A DNA stretch of 64,000 nucleotides from NCBI RefSeq assembly GCF_037325665.1, contig NW_027125704.1:62001-126000 (forward strand). The letters run 5' to 3'. The DNA is from Littorina saxatilis (taxonomy: Eukaryota > Mollusca > Gastropoda > Littorinimorpha > Littorinidae). This document shows, one piece after another, positions 1 through 8,877 of this stretch (positions are counted from its first letter, which is position 1; every line of letters starts with the position of its first letter). The translations under genes were made by a program, and so were the position numbers. The notes beneath the pieces are model-generated. The model was not told the DNA's origin, made no database searches, and was given only the letters and a program-made list of their open reading frames with translations.

Positions 1-306
1 GCCAGGTCAATTGGGGAGTACACCGTTGTTGTCGGTATCCGCAAGAAGTTTGCTCGGTCCAGGTATGCTCGGTCCAGGAAAGAAGCCATCCCACGGGTTG
101 TGGAGGTTGAACCAAAGTCAGCGGCCGACTCATCTTCTGAGGAGGACGAGGAAGAACGCCTTGCTCCCATGAAGATTTCACGCAAACGCCAGATCGTTGA
201 TTCTGACAGTGATGAAGAAGAAGAGGAGCGTCCTTGCAAGAATACAAAACATATCTCTGCCACTGTCTCAGAGGCTCTTGACGATGACATGAGTGACTCT
301 GAATAG
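1..306 (+). CDS. C-terminal part of an acidic protein (5' end outside window)
   Basis: The frame is open from base 1 and ends at a TAG at 304-306, so the start lies upstream of the window. About 101 residues are visible. The first 30 or so are basic (RKKFARSRYARSRK), followed by two clusters of Ser/Asp/Glu (SSSEEDEEE and SDSDEEEEE) separated by a basic KISRKRQ segment that could be a nuclear localisation signal. The acidic serine clusters look like casein kinase II targets, which are common in nuclear viral proteins. No domain is recognised and no function is assigned. A poly(A) signal follows 35 bases downstream. Confidence 0.75.
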   Translation, partial: ARSIGEYTVVVGIRKKFARSRYARSRKEAIPRVVEVEPKSAADSSSEEDEEERLAPMKISRKRQIVDSDSDEEEEERPCKNTKHISATVSEALDDDMSDSE

Positions 307-341
307 ACCACACGGGATTGGTCACAGTATTGTTTTTGCTT

Positions 342-347
342 AATAAA
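342..347 (+). terminator. Poly(A) signal AATAAA
   Basis: AATAAA lies 35 bases after the stop of the gene ending at 306 and about 70 bases before the next start codon, so it most likely ends that transcript. Confidence 0.7.
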
Positions 348-415
348 ATCTGTACTATTTGTATGTGTTAGCGTTCGTACGATAGTGAGCATTCTTGCAT
401 GTCTGTATATGTACG

Positions 416-3400
416 ATGGCTTCCTTAAAGAGATATCCACTACCATTTCAGAGGGTGCGCAAACTGGTCTATGCCGTGGTGAACGGCGACCTAGAGTATG
501 TACGGTCTGTAGTTCCGAAGCAAGTAAATGTCAACCAGGCAGTTATTCCTTACCCGGGGGGTGCATCTACCTACTTGGCATTTATTGCAGTAGACCACAA
601 CAAGCCCGAGGCGCTAGAGTACCTGATAGAGCACGGTCTAGACTCGTCCGTCAAGGACAGGCAGGGCATGAACTTGTTTTGCAAGGTGGCCAATATGCCG
701 CACATAAGCAAAGAGTTCACGGATAAGCTGTTTGTCGAGCAAAATGGTTCTTTGAACAACCTTTTGAACGATCAAACTGCCTCGGGCAACACTGCGGTGC
801 ATTTGGCTGTGAGCAACCTGTATACCCTGACGGCCATGTTGCGCATGACAGATGAGCTGCGGGTTGCCACGATAAGAAACATTCAGGGTGACACGGCTCT
901 CGCTCTGGCCATCAAGACTGGGGGAAAAGATAACCCTACTGTAGCAACTATGCTGGCCGAATATGCCATGAACGTGTCTCACGAGCCTCTCAGCACTACA
1001 GACAGAGACGGGTACACTCCCATAGAGCTAGCCGGAATGTACGGTATAACTAGTCTGGTACGACTCTTGACGTCAGGTCGGAGGCGACATAAGCACAGAA
1101 CGCCCTCACCCCAGATGTCTAGGTCAATGTCGAGGTCTACTATATCTGTGGCTAGTGCCCGTGGGTCAGACGACGAAGAGGGGTCTATGTACGAAGATGA
1201 GATGTTTGTCCACAAAAGCGCCTCTGAAGAAAGATTGGATAACGGTGGTCTAGTGGCCGAGATTATACGCCTACAAGAAACTAACGAACGGTTGCAGGCT
1301 GAGCTCGATGATATTGTGGCTAACATTCCCACGGGTCGTATCTCGGAGGAAGATTGCAACCTGGCCGTGGACAACACCAAACGGTTACTCAAAGACGAGA
1401 TGGATCAGATGAGATCCGACTTGGAGACGGTTATAGAGAAGAAAGACGCCCACATCGTGGAGCTCACCCGGACCTTGGGGAACTACCCCGAGACTGAAAA
1501 GCTGCGGGAGAAGATTCGTGACCTGGAAAAAAACAAGGACGCCTTGGTCTCGGACAGAAACACCCTCGGGGATATGTTTACGGAGGTAAATAATATCAAC
1601 GAACACCTGAAGGACAATTTGGCTAAGAAAGACGAGGAACTGGCTGCGGCCGAGGGGTATAGATCGGAACTGACCGATCAACAAGCTCTGCTCATGGAGA
1701 GGGTTAAACTGGCTTCGGCTACCATTATGGCCTTGCGGGCCACAGTAGATACACTTAGAGAAGATGTAGACACCCTGTGGGACAGCGTGGACGGCCGCAA
1801 CCAGTTGGTTGACGAGCTCCAAGACACCATAGCCTCAAAGGACAGGGAGATCGAGATGATCAGAGAATCTGCCGAGGGAGACGCCAAAGACCTGACTAGA
1901 AAGATTGCCGGCCTGCGGGCTGTGGTGGCTGAGAAAAGTGAAGCCGCTTCCGCCCACGGGAAACTTCTAAACGATCAAAAGGCCCGCATATCCGCCCTTC
2001 AAGTTGAAGTGGAGGCGCTCCAAGATGATGTAGCTGACCAAGAAGACGTCATCAGAGAGAAGGACGAAGAGAAAGGTGCTTTAGCAGACGTCGATAATAA
2101 GAAAATTGGCACCCTCGAAGCCCGTCTGGCCAAGTTTGGGAACTTAGAGACTGCGCTCAGAGCCACCAAACAAGAGCTGGCCGCCGCTAAGGACGAGTCT
2201 ATCACGAAAAACGAGGTGATTAACGACCTCAAATACCAATTAGGTAAACACGCTCAGGTGACTGCCGGGATGAGAAACAAGCTGGACGAGATGAAAGGCG
2301 AGCTGACCGGTAGAACTCGAGATATTCAGAAACGGCTGGACGAACAGACCCGGGAGCTGGCCGATCGATATTTCGAGATAAAGACTCTGCGCGAAGAACG
2401 GAGTGATTGTGACCTCGAGATAAAGACTCTGCGCCAGGAACTAGACGGCCTTGACCTCGAGAGAGCAAACCTGCGAGAAGAACTGGACGGTCGCAACCGC
2501 GAGATACAAGAAAGCCAAGCATCCGTGCAGGCGCTGACCGCCAAGGTAGAAAAGCAGACGTCTAGTCTGTCCGAGGCCATGAACAAAAAGTTTGCCATCG
2601 AGAAAGACCTGGTAACTGCGGAGAATACTGTGGCGTCTCTCGAGGACGATAAAGAGACACACAAGAAAGCGCTCGGAAAGGCCATCAAGGATCATAATGA
2701 TTACATGACGAGAACTGTCTTGGAGATAGAGACGCGGGAAAAGCAGATCCAGACTCTCGAAGGACGTCTCAGGACTGTGGCGGGCACCAAGAACCAGCTG
2801 GAAGAAGTTACCTCGAAGCTAGACGTGGCAAACGGGAAGGTCGCCAACTTGACAGGTGAGCTGGAATCTCTCAAGAAAGATTACGCTCGTCAACTCAAGG
2901 ACGCAAAAGACGAGGCGGGCGCGGATATTAAAAAGGTAAAGAACGCTTACAAGGAACAGTTGGACGCGGTCAATGAGGCCCACGAGCAAAACTTGAACAT
3001 GATCAAGACGAAGCTTGCTGCCGCCAAGTCGGCCTTTGACAAGCAAATCGCGGAGTATGAACAGGAATGCGAAACCGCCCTTGAGGAAGAAATGCAACGT
3101 AACAAGAAAGTCGTAGAAGAGATGAAACAGGATCATCAGATAGAGATTGACAACCTCAAGGAGCAACACAAGGACGCCTTAGAAGACATATACAAGACCT
3201 GCACAGACGAAATCTCTGACAGCAACCGCATGAGGCAAATCAGACAGCTTAAACAGGAGCTGATGGACCTCGAGGACGCCACAGACGTCAAGATGAGAGC
3301 TGCGGAGTCTCACCACCAGGCTGAGTTGCGCGAGCTGTTGGACAAGATCGAGGCTCTAAAGCGGGACAACAGCAAGTTAAAACGTTGCGTCGAGGTGGAC

Positions 3401-3439
3401 GCCCTCACGAGCATTTGTAACACGGTGGGGATTAGTTAG
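416..3439 (+). CDS. Ankyrin-repeat / long coiled-coil protein
   Basis: The protein has 1007 residues from the ATG at 416; the open frame reaches back to a TTG at 395 but ATG is preferred. Residues about 15-230 carry ankyrin-like helical repeats (for example DRDGYTPIELAGMYGITSLVRLL). A Ser/Arg-rich linker follows at about 230-280. From about 290 to 1000 there is an almost unbroken heptad-rich coiled coil full of Glu, Lys, Leu and Asp. The layout resembles a host-like scaffolding or tethering protein: ankyrin repeats to bind a partner and a long rod to space or dimerise. A tegument or cytoskeletal role is possible but is only inference. No catalytic motif is visible. Confidence 0.85.
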   Translation: MASLKRYPLPFQRVRKLVYAVVNGDLEYVRSVVPKQVNVNQAVIPYPGGASTYLAFIAVDHNKPEALEYLIEHGLDSSVKDRQGMNLFCKVANMPHISKEFTDKLFVEQNGSLNNLLNDQTASGNTAVHLAVSNLYTLTAMLRMTDELRVATIRNIQGDTALALAIKTGGKDNPTVATMLAEYAMNVSHEPLSTTDRDGYTPIELAGMYGITSLVRLLTSGRRRHKHRTPSPQMSRSMSRSTISVASARGSDDEEGSMYEDEMFVHKSASEERLDNGGLVAEIIRLQETNERLQAELDDIVANIPTGRISEEDCNLAVDNTKRLLKDEMDQMRSDLETVIEKKDAHIVELTRTLGNYPETEKLREKIRDLEKNKDALVSDRNTLGDMFTEVNNINEHLKDNLAKKDEELAAAEGYRSELTDQQALLMERVKLASATIMALRATVDTLREDVDTLWDSVDGRNQLVDELQDTIASKDREIEMIRESAEGDAKDLTRKIAGLRAVVAEKSEAASAHGKLLNDQKARISALQVEVEALQDDVADQEDVIREKDEEKGALADVDNKKIGTLEARLAKFGNLETALRATKQELAAAKDESITKNEVINDLKYQLGKHAQVTAGMRNKLDEMKGELTGRTRDIQKRLDEQTRELADRYFEIKTLREERSDCDLEIKTLRQELDGLDLERANLREELDGRNREIQESQASVQALTAKVEKQTSSLSEAMNKKFAIEKDLVTAENTVASLEDDKETHKKALGKAIKDHNDYMTRTVLEIETREKQIQTLEGRLRTVAGTKNQLEEVTSKLDVANGKVANLTGELESLKKDYARQLKDAKDEAGADIKKVKNAYKEQLDAVNEAHEQNLNMIKTKLAAAKSAFDKQIAEYEQECETALEEEMQRNKKVVEEMKQDHQIEIDNLKEQHKDALEDIYKTCTDEISDSNRMRQIRQLKQELMDLEDATDVKMRAAESHHQAELRELLDKIEALKRDNSKLKRCVEVDALTSICNTVGIS

Positions 3440-3452
3440 CTTTGATTGGACG

Positions 3453-3490
3453 ACAACAGACCTCGGTCCGCACACCTTGTATATATTAAA
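3453..3490 (+). promoter_or_regulatory. Single ACAACAGA element plus TATA box
   Basis: ACAACAGACCTCGGTCC at 3453-3469 is followed by TATATATTAAA at 3480-3490, about 40 bases before the ATG at 3530. The element matches the array units upstream of replication genes elsewhere in the window, but here it occurs once. Confidence 0.6.
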
Positions 3491-3529
3491 CAAAAGAGAG
3501 AAGGAAGAGAGTCACTTAAACATTACTAG

Positions 3530-4324
3530 ATGGAGAAGGAACTTACTTTGCAGGCTGTGTCGAAGCTTAACGACGTCGTCAATGGGCTGGCCAACCACTG
3601 TAAGCGGTTGGTGGAATGCGCCGACGGGTCGATAGTGATAACTAACCAAGAAGCCGGGACTGACCTAAACACCGATGCAGAAAGATGCCTGGAAAGCATG
3701 CGGGAGTCTGTCGAGGACCAGACATTGCCTCGAGTCTTTACCGAGAAGTTCAAATCTGACCTTTTGGCTCCGGTGTACAAGAAGTGTCTACCACCTCTAA
3801 GCACGGACAAAAGAGCTCGGGATGCTCTGTGCTGCGCTGTACTCCCCGGTCTAGCTTCCTTGAGACGGACCTTAAGACAACAGCTAGCTGAGATGAACGA
3901 CGACACTGTATCCACGGATGACCTTAAGACGTTCTTTGACAACCATCTGTGCGACAACCCCCTGTGTGTCAAGGATGCCTTCAAGGCAGACCCCAAGCCT
4001 TTACCCAGGCTCAACGTGTCTCATCCTGAGTGGTTCTACTTCCCTCGAGCTCCAGAGTATACCGCGCGGGCTGCAGCATACATCAAACTGTTCCTCAAAG
4101 ACCCGTGCTCGCGAAGATGCGCCCTGTGTGACACCTTCTTTAAGATCACCGAGGGACAGGACCCGGTCGACCTGTACGGGCTGCCTGAACAGTTCAAGAT
4201 CAACGACAGTATTTGTTCGTTGTACGGGAGGTACACCCTTGATCAACCATTGGCCGGGCTAAACATCAAGACTTCCGGTGGATCGGACTTTGTTGTTACG
4301 TGGGCGGATAAGATTTATTATTGA
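3530..4324 (+). CDS. Hypothetical protein, 264 aa
   Basis: Clean ATG-to-stop frame of 264 residues just downstream of a TATA box at 3480. The N-terminal half is predicted to be largely helical. The C-terminal half holds several cysteines, including CSRRCALCDTFF around residue 195, which could bind a metal. No signal peptide or membrane segment is visible. I do not recognise the family. It has its own promoter-like block and is followed by a poly(A) signal only 10 bases after the stop. Confidence 0.8.
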   Translation: MEKELTLQAVSKLNDVVNGLANHCKRLVECADGSIVITNQEAGTDLNTDAERCLESMRESVEDQTLPRVFTEKFKSDLLAPVYKKCLPPLSTDKRARDALCCAVLPGLASLRRTLRQQLAEMNDDTVSTDDLKTFFDNHLCDNPLCVKDAFKADPKPLPRLNVSHPEWFYFPRAPEYTARAAAYIKLFLKDPCSRRCALCDTFFKITEGQDPVDLYGLPEQFKINDSICSLYGRYTLDQPLAGLNIKTSGGSDFVVTWADKIYY

Positions 4325-4333
4325 GTAAGTATA

Positions 4334-4339
4334 AATAAA
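4334..4339 (+). terminator. Poly(A) signal AATAAA
   Basis: Lies 10 bases past the stop at 4324 and 7 bases before the next ATG. The surrounding TATAAATAAA is too close to that ATG to be its TATA box, so termination is the better reading. Confidence 0.55.
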
Positions 4340-4345
4340 GGAACC

Positions 4346-4561
4346 ATGGGCCAAACCTTCTCATTCTTGACTGAACCCCCGCTTGTGTACATACTCATAG
4401 GTCTCTGCACGCTACTAGGTCTTATGATCTTGACGGCCGTGTTCCGTTGCTTGTACTACACCGGGAGAACCTGTCACCTGTGTTGCTCGTGTTGCTGTAA
4501 CAACATCAAACCTCCTAGTCAACAACAGCCCGGGGATGTCAGACGCGGTGATAGACGTTGA
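4346..4561 (+). CDS. Small acylated membrane protein (UL11-like features)
   Basis: The protein has 71 residues. It begins MGQTFS, a good N-myristoylation signal (Gly2, Ser6). A hydrophobic segment at about residues 12-35 could span a membrane, and a Cys cluster (CHLCCSCCC) follows at about 42-50 and is a likely palmitoylation site. The tail is hydrophilic. Myristate plus palmitate on a tiny protein recalls the herpesvirus UL11 tegument family in style, although UL11 proteins lack a transmembrane segment, so homology is not claimed. Its last 26 bases overlap the next frame (4536-4736), which suggests one polycistronic transcript. A role in membrane envelopment or trafficking is inference. Confidence 0.75.
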   Translation: MGQTFSFLTEPPLVYILIGLCTLLGLMILTAVFRCLYYTGRTCHLCCSCCCNNIKPPSQQQPGDVRRGDRR

Positions 4562-4736
4562 CGTAGACACCCTTAACGACCAGTTTGAGCGGGCTCAGAC
4601 CATCGAAGAGGTCACCGGGCTGTACCTCGAGAAGGCCGATCTATTTTACGTGGACCAATCTTCTGGGAGCAAGAGGGAACGTGTCGAACAGTTTATCAAG
4701 TTTCTCGTGGCTCTGGGGTCCCCCGAACTGTCATAA
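4536..4736 (+). CDS. Small hypothetical protein, 66 aa
   Basis: ATG at 4536 inside the end of the preceding gene, stop at 4734-4736, then four bases to the next ATG at 4741. The tight overlap and spacing, together with an acidic, helix-favouring sequence with no low complexity, support a real small gene. The Ile/Leu/Val-rich pattern in the second half could form an amphipathic helix. Function unknown. Confidence 0.6.
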   Translation: MSDAVIDVDVDTLNDQFERAQTIEEVTGLYLEKADLFYVDQSSGSKRERVEQFIKFLVALGSPELS

Positions 4737-4740
4737 CACA

Positions 4741-5355
4741 ATGGATACCTTGCTGGACATACCCCCGTGGGTAAAAGACGCTCTCAACATCAAAGATATG
4801 ACCGTGTACATTAACCGGCATGACAATAGCGAGTATGTTATACACGATACTCAAGAAGAGATGATAGCACCACTTGGAGAAAACCCGTGGGGAGGTATGG
4901 AGTATGACAAATCCGTGTATGAAATGTCTCACGGGACAGACTACAGATACGATGATCCGCTGTGCACAGAACAACAACAGAGCGATACCTTAGAAGACAT
5001 GTGGGAAGAAAATGACACTTTACAGCAGCAAACCTTCAAGGCACCAAAGAGTCGCAAGCGTAAGCACCAGACATCTCTGTTTGACTACACCCCTGAGGCT
5101 AAAAAAATGGCCAAGATCGCGTTTGTCAACTACTTCATGGACAACCCCGAGCAGCCTTCCGTAGATCTTCTGGGACAGGTCTACGAGATTCTTGACGGGT
5201 TTAAAATTACCCAGCAGACGCTTGACGTGGTCTCCGCCGTCATTCAGTGTGTTTGCGCAAAGTCTCTCAAAAACACCATGGGGGGTGTCAAGCGCAACAA
5301 ACGGTTCAAGTCTCAGGTGCAGTACATACTCAGTAAAGTCCAAGCGGGGTCGTGA
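4741..5355 (+). CDS. Hypothetical protein, 204 aa, with nuclear localisation signal
   Basis: The open frame extends upstream to 4585, but the ATG at 4741 (MDTLLDIPPWVKDAL) fits the spacing to the gene ending at 4736. The first 100 residues are acidic and poor in regular structure. KSRKRKH at about residue 102 is a basic nuclear localisation signal. The last 95 residues look like a compact helical domain (AKIAFVNYFMDNPEQPSVDLL onward). Likely a nuclear protein; family not recognised. It appears to share a transcript with the two small upstream genes. Confidence 0.75.
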   Translation: MDTLLDIPPWVKDALNIKDMTVYINRHDNSEYVIHDTQEEMIAPLGENPWGGMEYDKSVYEMSHGTDYRYDDPLCTEQQQSDTLEDMWEENDTLQQQTFKAPKSRKRKHQTSLFDYTPEAKKMAKIAFVNYFMDNPEQPSVDLLGQVYEILDGFKITQQTLDVVSAVIQCVCAKSLKNTMGGVKRNKRFKSQVQYILSKVQAGS

Positions 5356-5395
5356 GTATTTATTGGGGGTCTAAGGTCTAGAGATCGACGCAACC

Positions 5396-5962
5396 ATGCT
5401 CGTGCAGAGAAAAAACAAGAGCAAGACTGCCTATGACACCCGTGGGGGTAAGATCTCTTTTGATGAGATCTCCGCCGGGCCCCACACGGTGTACACGGCA
5501 GAGGTGAGCAACATGGTGCACAAGGAGATACCCGTGAAGCAGCTGTTTGACATCTTCGGGTCAAACTCGGTCATCAAGGCAGAGTTCATCGCGGACCAGA
5601 ACTTCTGTCGTCTGAGTGTACTAGACGGGTCGACTTACTCTTACGACGGGGCGGGGCCAGCCTGCAAGGTGTTCACCTCTCGGGATGCGATGAGCGTCAT
5701 CGACTCTTATCCCACGGGCGAGTGTGTGGACGCTGTCTTGTGCGCGTCCTACGAGAACCGCGGGATGCTGACGCTGGCACCGTACATCTATGACTGGAAG
5801 AGCCTACCGGTCATCCCCAAAATCATCCGGGCGCTACTCGTGGGACTACTACTGGCCATTATAGTCTATGCCGTCGAGGGGACAAGCGTGCGGGATTTCG
5901 TGTTATTCGCCTTTATGCTGGTCAAGGACAACATTGTACCCCTCGTGTCTACATTTGTGTAA
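5396..5962 (+). CDS. C-terminally membrane-anchored protein, 188 aa
   Basis: ATG at 5396, stop TAA at 5960-5962 that overlaps the poly(A) signal. Residues 1-135 form a soluble-looking domain without a signal peptide. Two hydrophobic segments follow, at about 138-160 and 165-188, so the protein is tail-anchored or has a C-terminal hairpin. Tail-anchored herpesvirus proteins of this size include nuclear egress components, but I see no specific match. The last bases of this gene and its 3' region (5936-5971) recur almost identically at 8446-8481, showing that its 3' end has been duplicated. Confidence 0.8.
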   Translation: MLVQRKNKSKTAYDTRGGKISFDEISAGPHTVYTAEVSNMVHKEIPVKQLFDIFGSNSVIKAEFIADQNFCRLSVLDGSTYSYDGAGPACKVFTSRDAMSVIDSYPTGECVDAVLCASYENRGMLTLAPYIYDWKSLPVIPKIIRALLVGLLLAIIVYAVEGTSVRDFVLFAFMLVKDNIVPLVSTFV

Positions 5963-6020
5963 ATAAAACTTATGTCAATAAAACCAAAAACAACGTGTAA
6001 ATAGAACTTGTGTAAATAAA
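5962..6020 (+). terminator. Cluster of three poly(A) signals
   Basis: AATAAA occurs at 5962-5967 (overlapping the stop), 5977-5982 and 6015-6020 within two partly repeated units containing AAATAAAAC and ACCAAAAACAAC. They would end the transcript of the gene finishing at 5962. Confidence 0.65.
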
Positions 6021-6030
6021 ACCAAAAACA

Positions 6031-6153
6031 ACTCTCATTCATACTACAACAACTATGGGGTGTGTGTGAGCGTTTATTTCTGTACATTTTGCCCCACGGG
6101 CAACAAACCCTCGCAGATATTCCCGTGGAACCCGCATCCGTAACACATCATGA
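6031..6153 (-). repeat. Partial copy of the primase gene 3' end
   Basis: This segment is nearly identical to 8824-8957, which holds the poly(A) signal, stop and last codons of the primase gene. It includes the shared TTTATTTCTGTACATTTTGC block and the CCCACGGG octamer. It is a duplicated fragment and not an independent gene. Confidence 0.85.
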
Positions 6154-6183
6154 GCCCGAGGTCTGTAGTCAGGTACACTCGGT

Positions 6184-6330
6184 CGTTACTTTTAGAGGTG
6201 GTTTGGGTGATGAGGAAGAATTCGCCAGGCAGGAGAAATCTACTTCATCATCCAACGCAATCTCTGTGGCTACTTCGGGCAAAGTCATGGTTGAGTTAAA
6301 CCTGACCGAAAAGGAAAAATATTCCATACC
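6184..6330 (+). repeat. Partial copy of an internal piece of the 590-aa gene
   Basis: About 147 bases closely matching 6968-7114, coding for the stretch around TFRGGLGDEEEF and ELNLTEKEK. In the full gene this is about residues 107-156. Here it stands alone upstream of that gene's promoter, so it is a duplicated gene fragment. Confidence 0.85.
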
Positions 6331-6420
6331 ATTAGCTTTACAAACCTGTCAGGGAGCTGCATCCCAGCGATTAACCGTGGGGTCTCGGCAGACCGTAGCA
6401 AGCGGGAGTACTATCAGCAG

Positions 6421-6577
6421 CAGAGGAGTATCAGAGCGGAGTCTGTAGTATTAGAGCAGGGTCTGTAGCATCAGCACGGAGTCTGTAGTATCAGCCCGGG
6501 GTCTGTAGTATCAGCACGGAGTCTGTAGTATCAGCCCGGGGTCTGTTGTAGTCACGTGATATCGAGCCCCCTATATT
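6421..6577 (+). promoter_or_regulatory. 20-bp phased promoter array plus TATA
   Basis: About six and a half tandem 20-bp units fill 6421-6560. The units starting at 6441, 6461, 6481, 6501, 6521 and 6541 each begin GTCTGTAGTAT, GTCTGTAGCAT or GTCTGTTGTA. A TATATTA-like box at 6572-6577 and the ATG at 6648 follow. This is the most regular member of the promoter-array family seen throughout the window. Confidence 0.8.
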
Positions 6578-6647
6578 AGCCAAGGTAAGACCTTCATTTT
6601 GTCACTTACACGATAGCCTCTTCATAGATAGAACTGCTACAATTATT

Positions 6648-8420
6648 ATGGATCGTGTGCAATCAAAAACCATGGAGCTGGCGCGTTTTGCTGGGGTATC
6701 TCCTGGAGTGGCTACGTCCGGGCCCAGAAAACGGGTTGATATACGGCCGGGAGGCAAAGGGAAGACCTTCGTGTGCGTACCACCCGAATTGGCACTCGTG
6801 GCCGTGCGGGAAGTGATGGATCTATCCCCAAAGATAACCAAGGCCTCTCTAGCGCCAGGTGTCCCAGGGGGCGTCACGATATTCGTCGGAGAACGGTACC
6901 AGGTGTATGAAGACGACCTAAAGGGCGCATTTGGATGGGTTTTGAAATCTGTTGAGGTAAATTCGGCCGTTACTTTTCGAGGTGGTTTGGGTGATGAGGA
7001 AGAATTCGTCCGGCGGAGAAAATCTACCTCATCATCCAACGCGACCTCTGTGGCTATTCCGGACAAAGTCATGACTGAGTTGAACCTGACCGAGAAGGAA
7101 AAAAATTGCATACCCATCGTGGAGTGGTTATATGCCTTTGCGGGTCGCACCAGCGACAAGGCAGATAATGCTTTTTTGTTGCTGTCTGTGGATGCGATGA
7201 AAGATCTCGGGTTTATCGTAGACATGACCAACGCCGCAAGACAGATGGAACGCATGTCCACCGTTGACCCAGAACACATCCGTCTGTACGACGGCGCAGC
7301 CCCTCAGATGATCAACGCCGAGACTCTGCCGGACATTCCCGACAGCTTCATCTACAATCCTCTGACCTACAAACCGGCCGGCAACGCCCTGGTGGCTGTT
7401 CGCAAAGGCTACATTTGCAAGGCGCTGAGCAACTGCACCTCTCCAGTCGCTCGATCTATGGGTGATCTGATGTCCAGGTGCTTCGAGTACTTTCTGAACG
7501 GACGAGCCGCAGCCCACGCAGAAAAAGTCGGCAAGAAGACCTTTGAGGCTACGGTCGCCGCACCCGCCGACGAGTCTCTCAAGGAGTACCTGACTGCCGG
7601 ACATGGTGCCGTCAAGCGAAAGCTGATCGAGACCGAGATGAAGCTGGCAGCGTCACGGATGGAGACCAAAAAGGAGAAGCTGTCGCGCCTGCAGGCAGAG
7701 AGTAATGCCATCGAGACCGAGATCAAGCTAGAAGAGGAAGAACTGGCCCACAAGCAGACAGAAGCAGCCCGTCTGCTGGCTATTTGCGACAAGGAGTGTC
7801 TGAAGGCTACTTTTAACAACCACCTGGTCATTAACCGGCCCATCCAGACCAAGATGCACCCTGGAGACAACCACCTGAGGGTGGGGTGTGCCGTGCTAAA
7901 GGTGACAGAGCCGGACCAGTCTGAACTGGCCGCGTATGTCTACAAGCACGGGCACAAGGTGAAGGAGGCTGCGTCTGAGGGAGCGGACGCAAAACCAGTA
8001 TTTTTGTCTTTGCACGTCTCTGAGATAACGGCCGGAAACACGCAACCGGCTACTGTCGCGGGATGCTTTAGGGCCTGTACAAGGATACGGCACAGCAAAT
8101 ACAAGGAGGCTGACGGGTATGCTCTGGTGCTGCTCGGAGGGTGCAACGTGATACGGACCAGGAGCGTGCTGAGGGAGAAGATGCGCGTCTTTTCTGCGGA
8201 TGACAGTCGCAGGAAGAACATCCTATTCTATGTGCTGCCTGGAGAGTATCAGGCCGCGATGCGTGGTATAAAAGAGACCTGCGAGCAGTCATACGCCGCT
8301 GGTGTGTTGGACGGGAAGCTGCTGTTTACCAACCGGGCTATACTAGACAGCCTGTGTGAGAGTGACAGAGCGGCTGTGGTCAAAATCGTGCAGGCTCTCT
8401 CTGGGGTCTGTTTAGACTAA
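6648..8420 (+). CDS. Large protein of unknown function with central coiled coil, 590 aa
   Basis: ATG at 6648 follows a phased 20-bp array and TATA box. Residues 1-100 form a basic N-terminal domain. Residues 107-156 are an insert-like stretch that also occurs as a separate fragment at 6184-6330. Residues 160-300 look globular, 325-400 form a Glu/Lys-rich coiled coil, and 405-590 form a mixed alpha/beta C-terminal domain. This N-domain / coiled coil / C-domain layout recalls BRO/MSV199-type proteins of other large DNA viruses, but I see no decisive motif, so that is a weak suggestion. The gene sits between duplicated 3' ends of its two neighbours, as if added by a duplication event. Confidence 0.8.
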   Translation: MDRVQSKTMELARFAGVSPGVATSGPRKRVDIRPGGKGKTFVCVPPELALVAVREVMDLSPKITKASLAPGVPGGVTIFVGERYQVYEDDLKGAFGWVLKSVEVNSAVTFRGGLGDEEEFVRRRKSTSSSNATSVAIPDKVMTELNLTEKEKNCIPIVEWLYAFAGRTSDKADNAFLLLSVDAMKDLGFIVDMTNAARQMERMSTVDPEHIRLYDGAAPQMINAETLPDIPDSFIYNPLTYKPAGNALVAVRKGYICKALSNCTSPVARSMGDLMSRCFEYFLNGRAAAHAEKVGKKTFEATVAAPADESLKEYLTAGHGAVKRKLIETEMKLAASRMETKKEKLSRLQAESNAIETEIKLEEEELAHKQTEAARLLAICDKECLKATFNNHLVINRPIQTKMHPGDNHLRVGCAVLKVTEPDQSELAAYVYKHGHKVKEAASEGADAKPVFLSLHVSEITAGNTQPATVAGCFRACTRIRHSKYKEADGYALVLLGGCNVIRTRSVLREKMRVFSADDSRRKNILFYVLPGEYQAAMRGIKETCEQSYAAGVLDGKLLFTNRAILDSLCESDRAAVVKIVQALSGVCLD

Positions 8421-8445
8421 CATTAAACAAATTGAAACACAAAAC

Positions 8446-8481
8446 GTACCCCTCGTGTGTACATTTGTGTAAATAAAACTT
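8446..8481 (+). repeat. Copy of the 3' end of the tail-anchored gene
   Basis: These 36 bases match 5936-5971 with one difference, including the AAATAAAAC poly(A) block. They sit just past the 590-aa gene and may now supply its poly(A) signal (AATAAA at 8472-8477). Confidence 0.85.
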
Positions 8482-8823
8482 GTGGTGGAAATCCCCGGAC
8501 GGACACCTAAACTGACCTTGTGCGGAGACATCTTCTTATTCTTCTGCTGCCCTCACGGTGGAGGAAATGACCTGCTTCAACACCAACGAGAAGACATATC
8601 TGTGCGCCAGAACTATCAACTTGATGGGCGACAATTGAAACCCTCTCAACATGATGGGCAAACACGTGAGACCAACGAGATCACATTGCCTGACTTAGTA
8701 TTGGTTATTGTTCAATAAAAACTATATATCATAATTATGTGTGTGTGTGTGACGGTATGGATGTGTATCTAGTGTCCTTTTTGTCAGCGTGGAACTTTGT
8801 CAGGTTGCCCTTACCTCACTTAG
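8482..8823. other. Intergenic stretch without a convincing gene
   Basis: There is no ATG-initiated frame of useful length. It contains an imperfect internal repeat around CAACTTGATGGGC / CAACATGATGGGC, a poly(A) signal AATAAA at 8714-8719 on the plus strand and a short TG microsatellite at about 8738-8751. It may be leftover sequence from the duplication that built this region. Confidence 0.55.
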
Positions 8824-8877
8824 ACTCTCATTCATGCTACAACAACTACAACAACAACAAGTATAGGGTGTGAGCGT

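Noticed and set aside
4585-4740. N-terminal extension of the 204-aa gene
   Set aside because: It lies in another frame over the 66-aa gene and starts without a good ATG; the ATG at 4741 fits gene spacing.
6062-6448. 128-aa plus-strand frame upstream of the 590-aa gene
   Set aside because: It only reads through two duplicated gene fragments and part of the promoter array; treated as partial copies and not as a gene.
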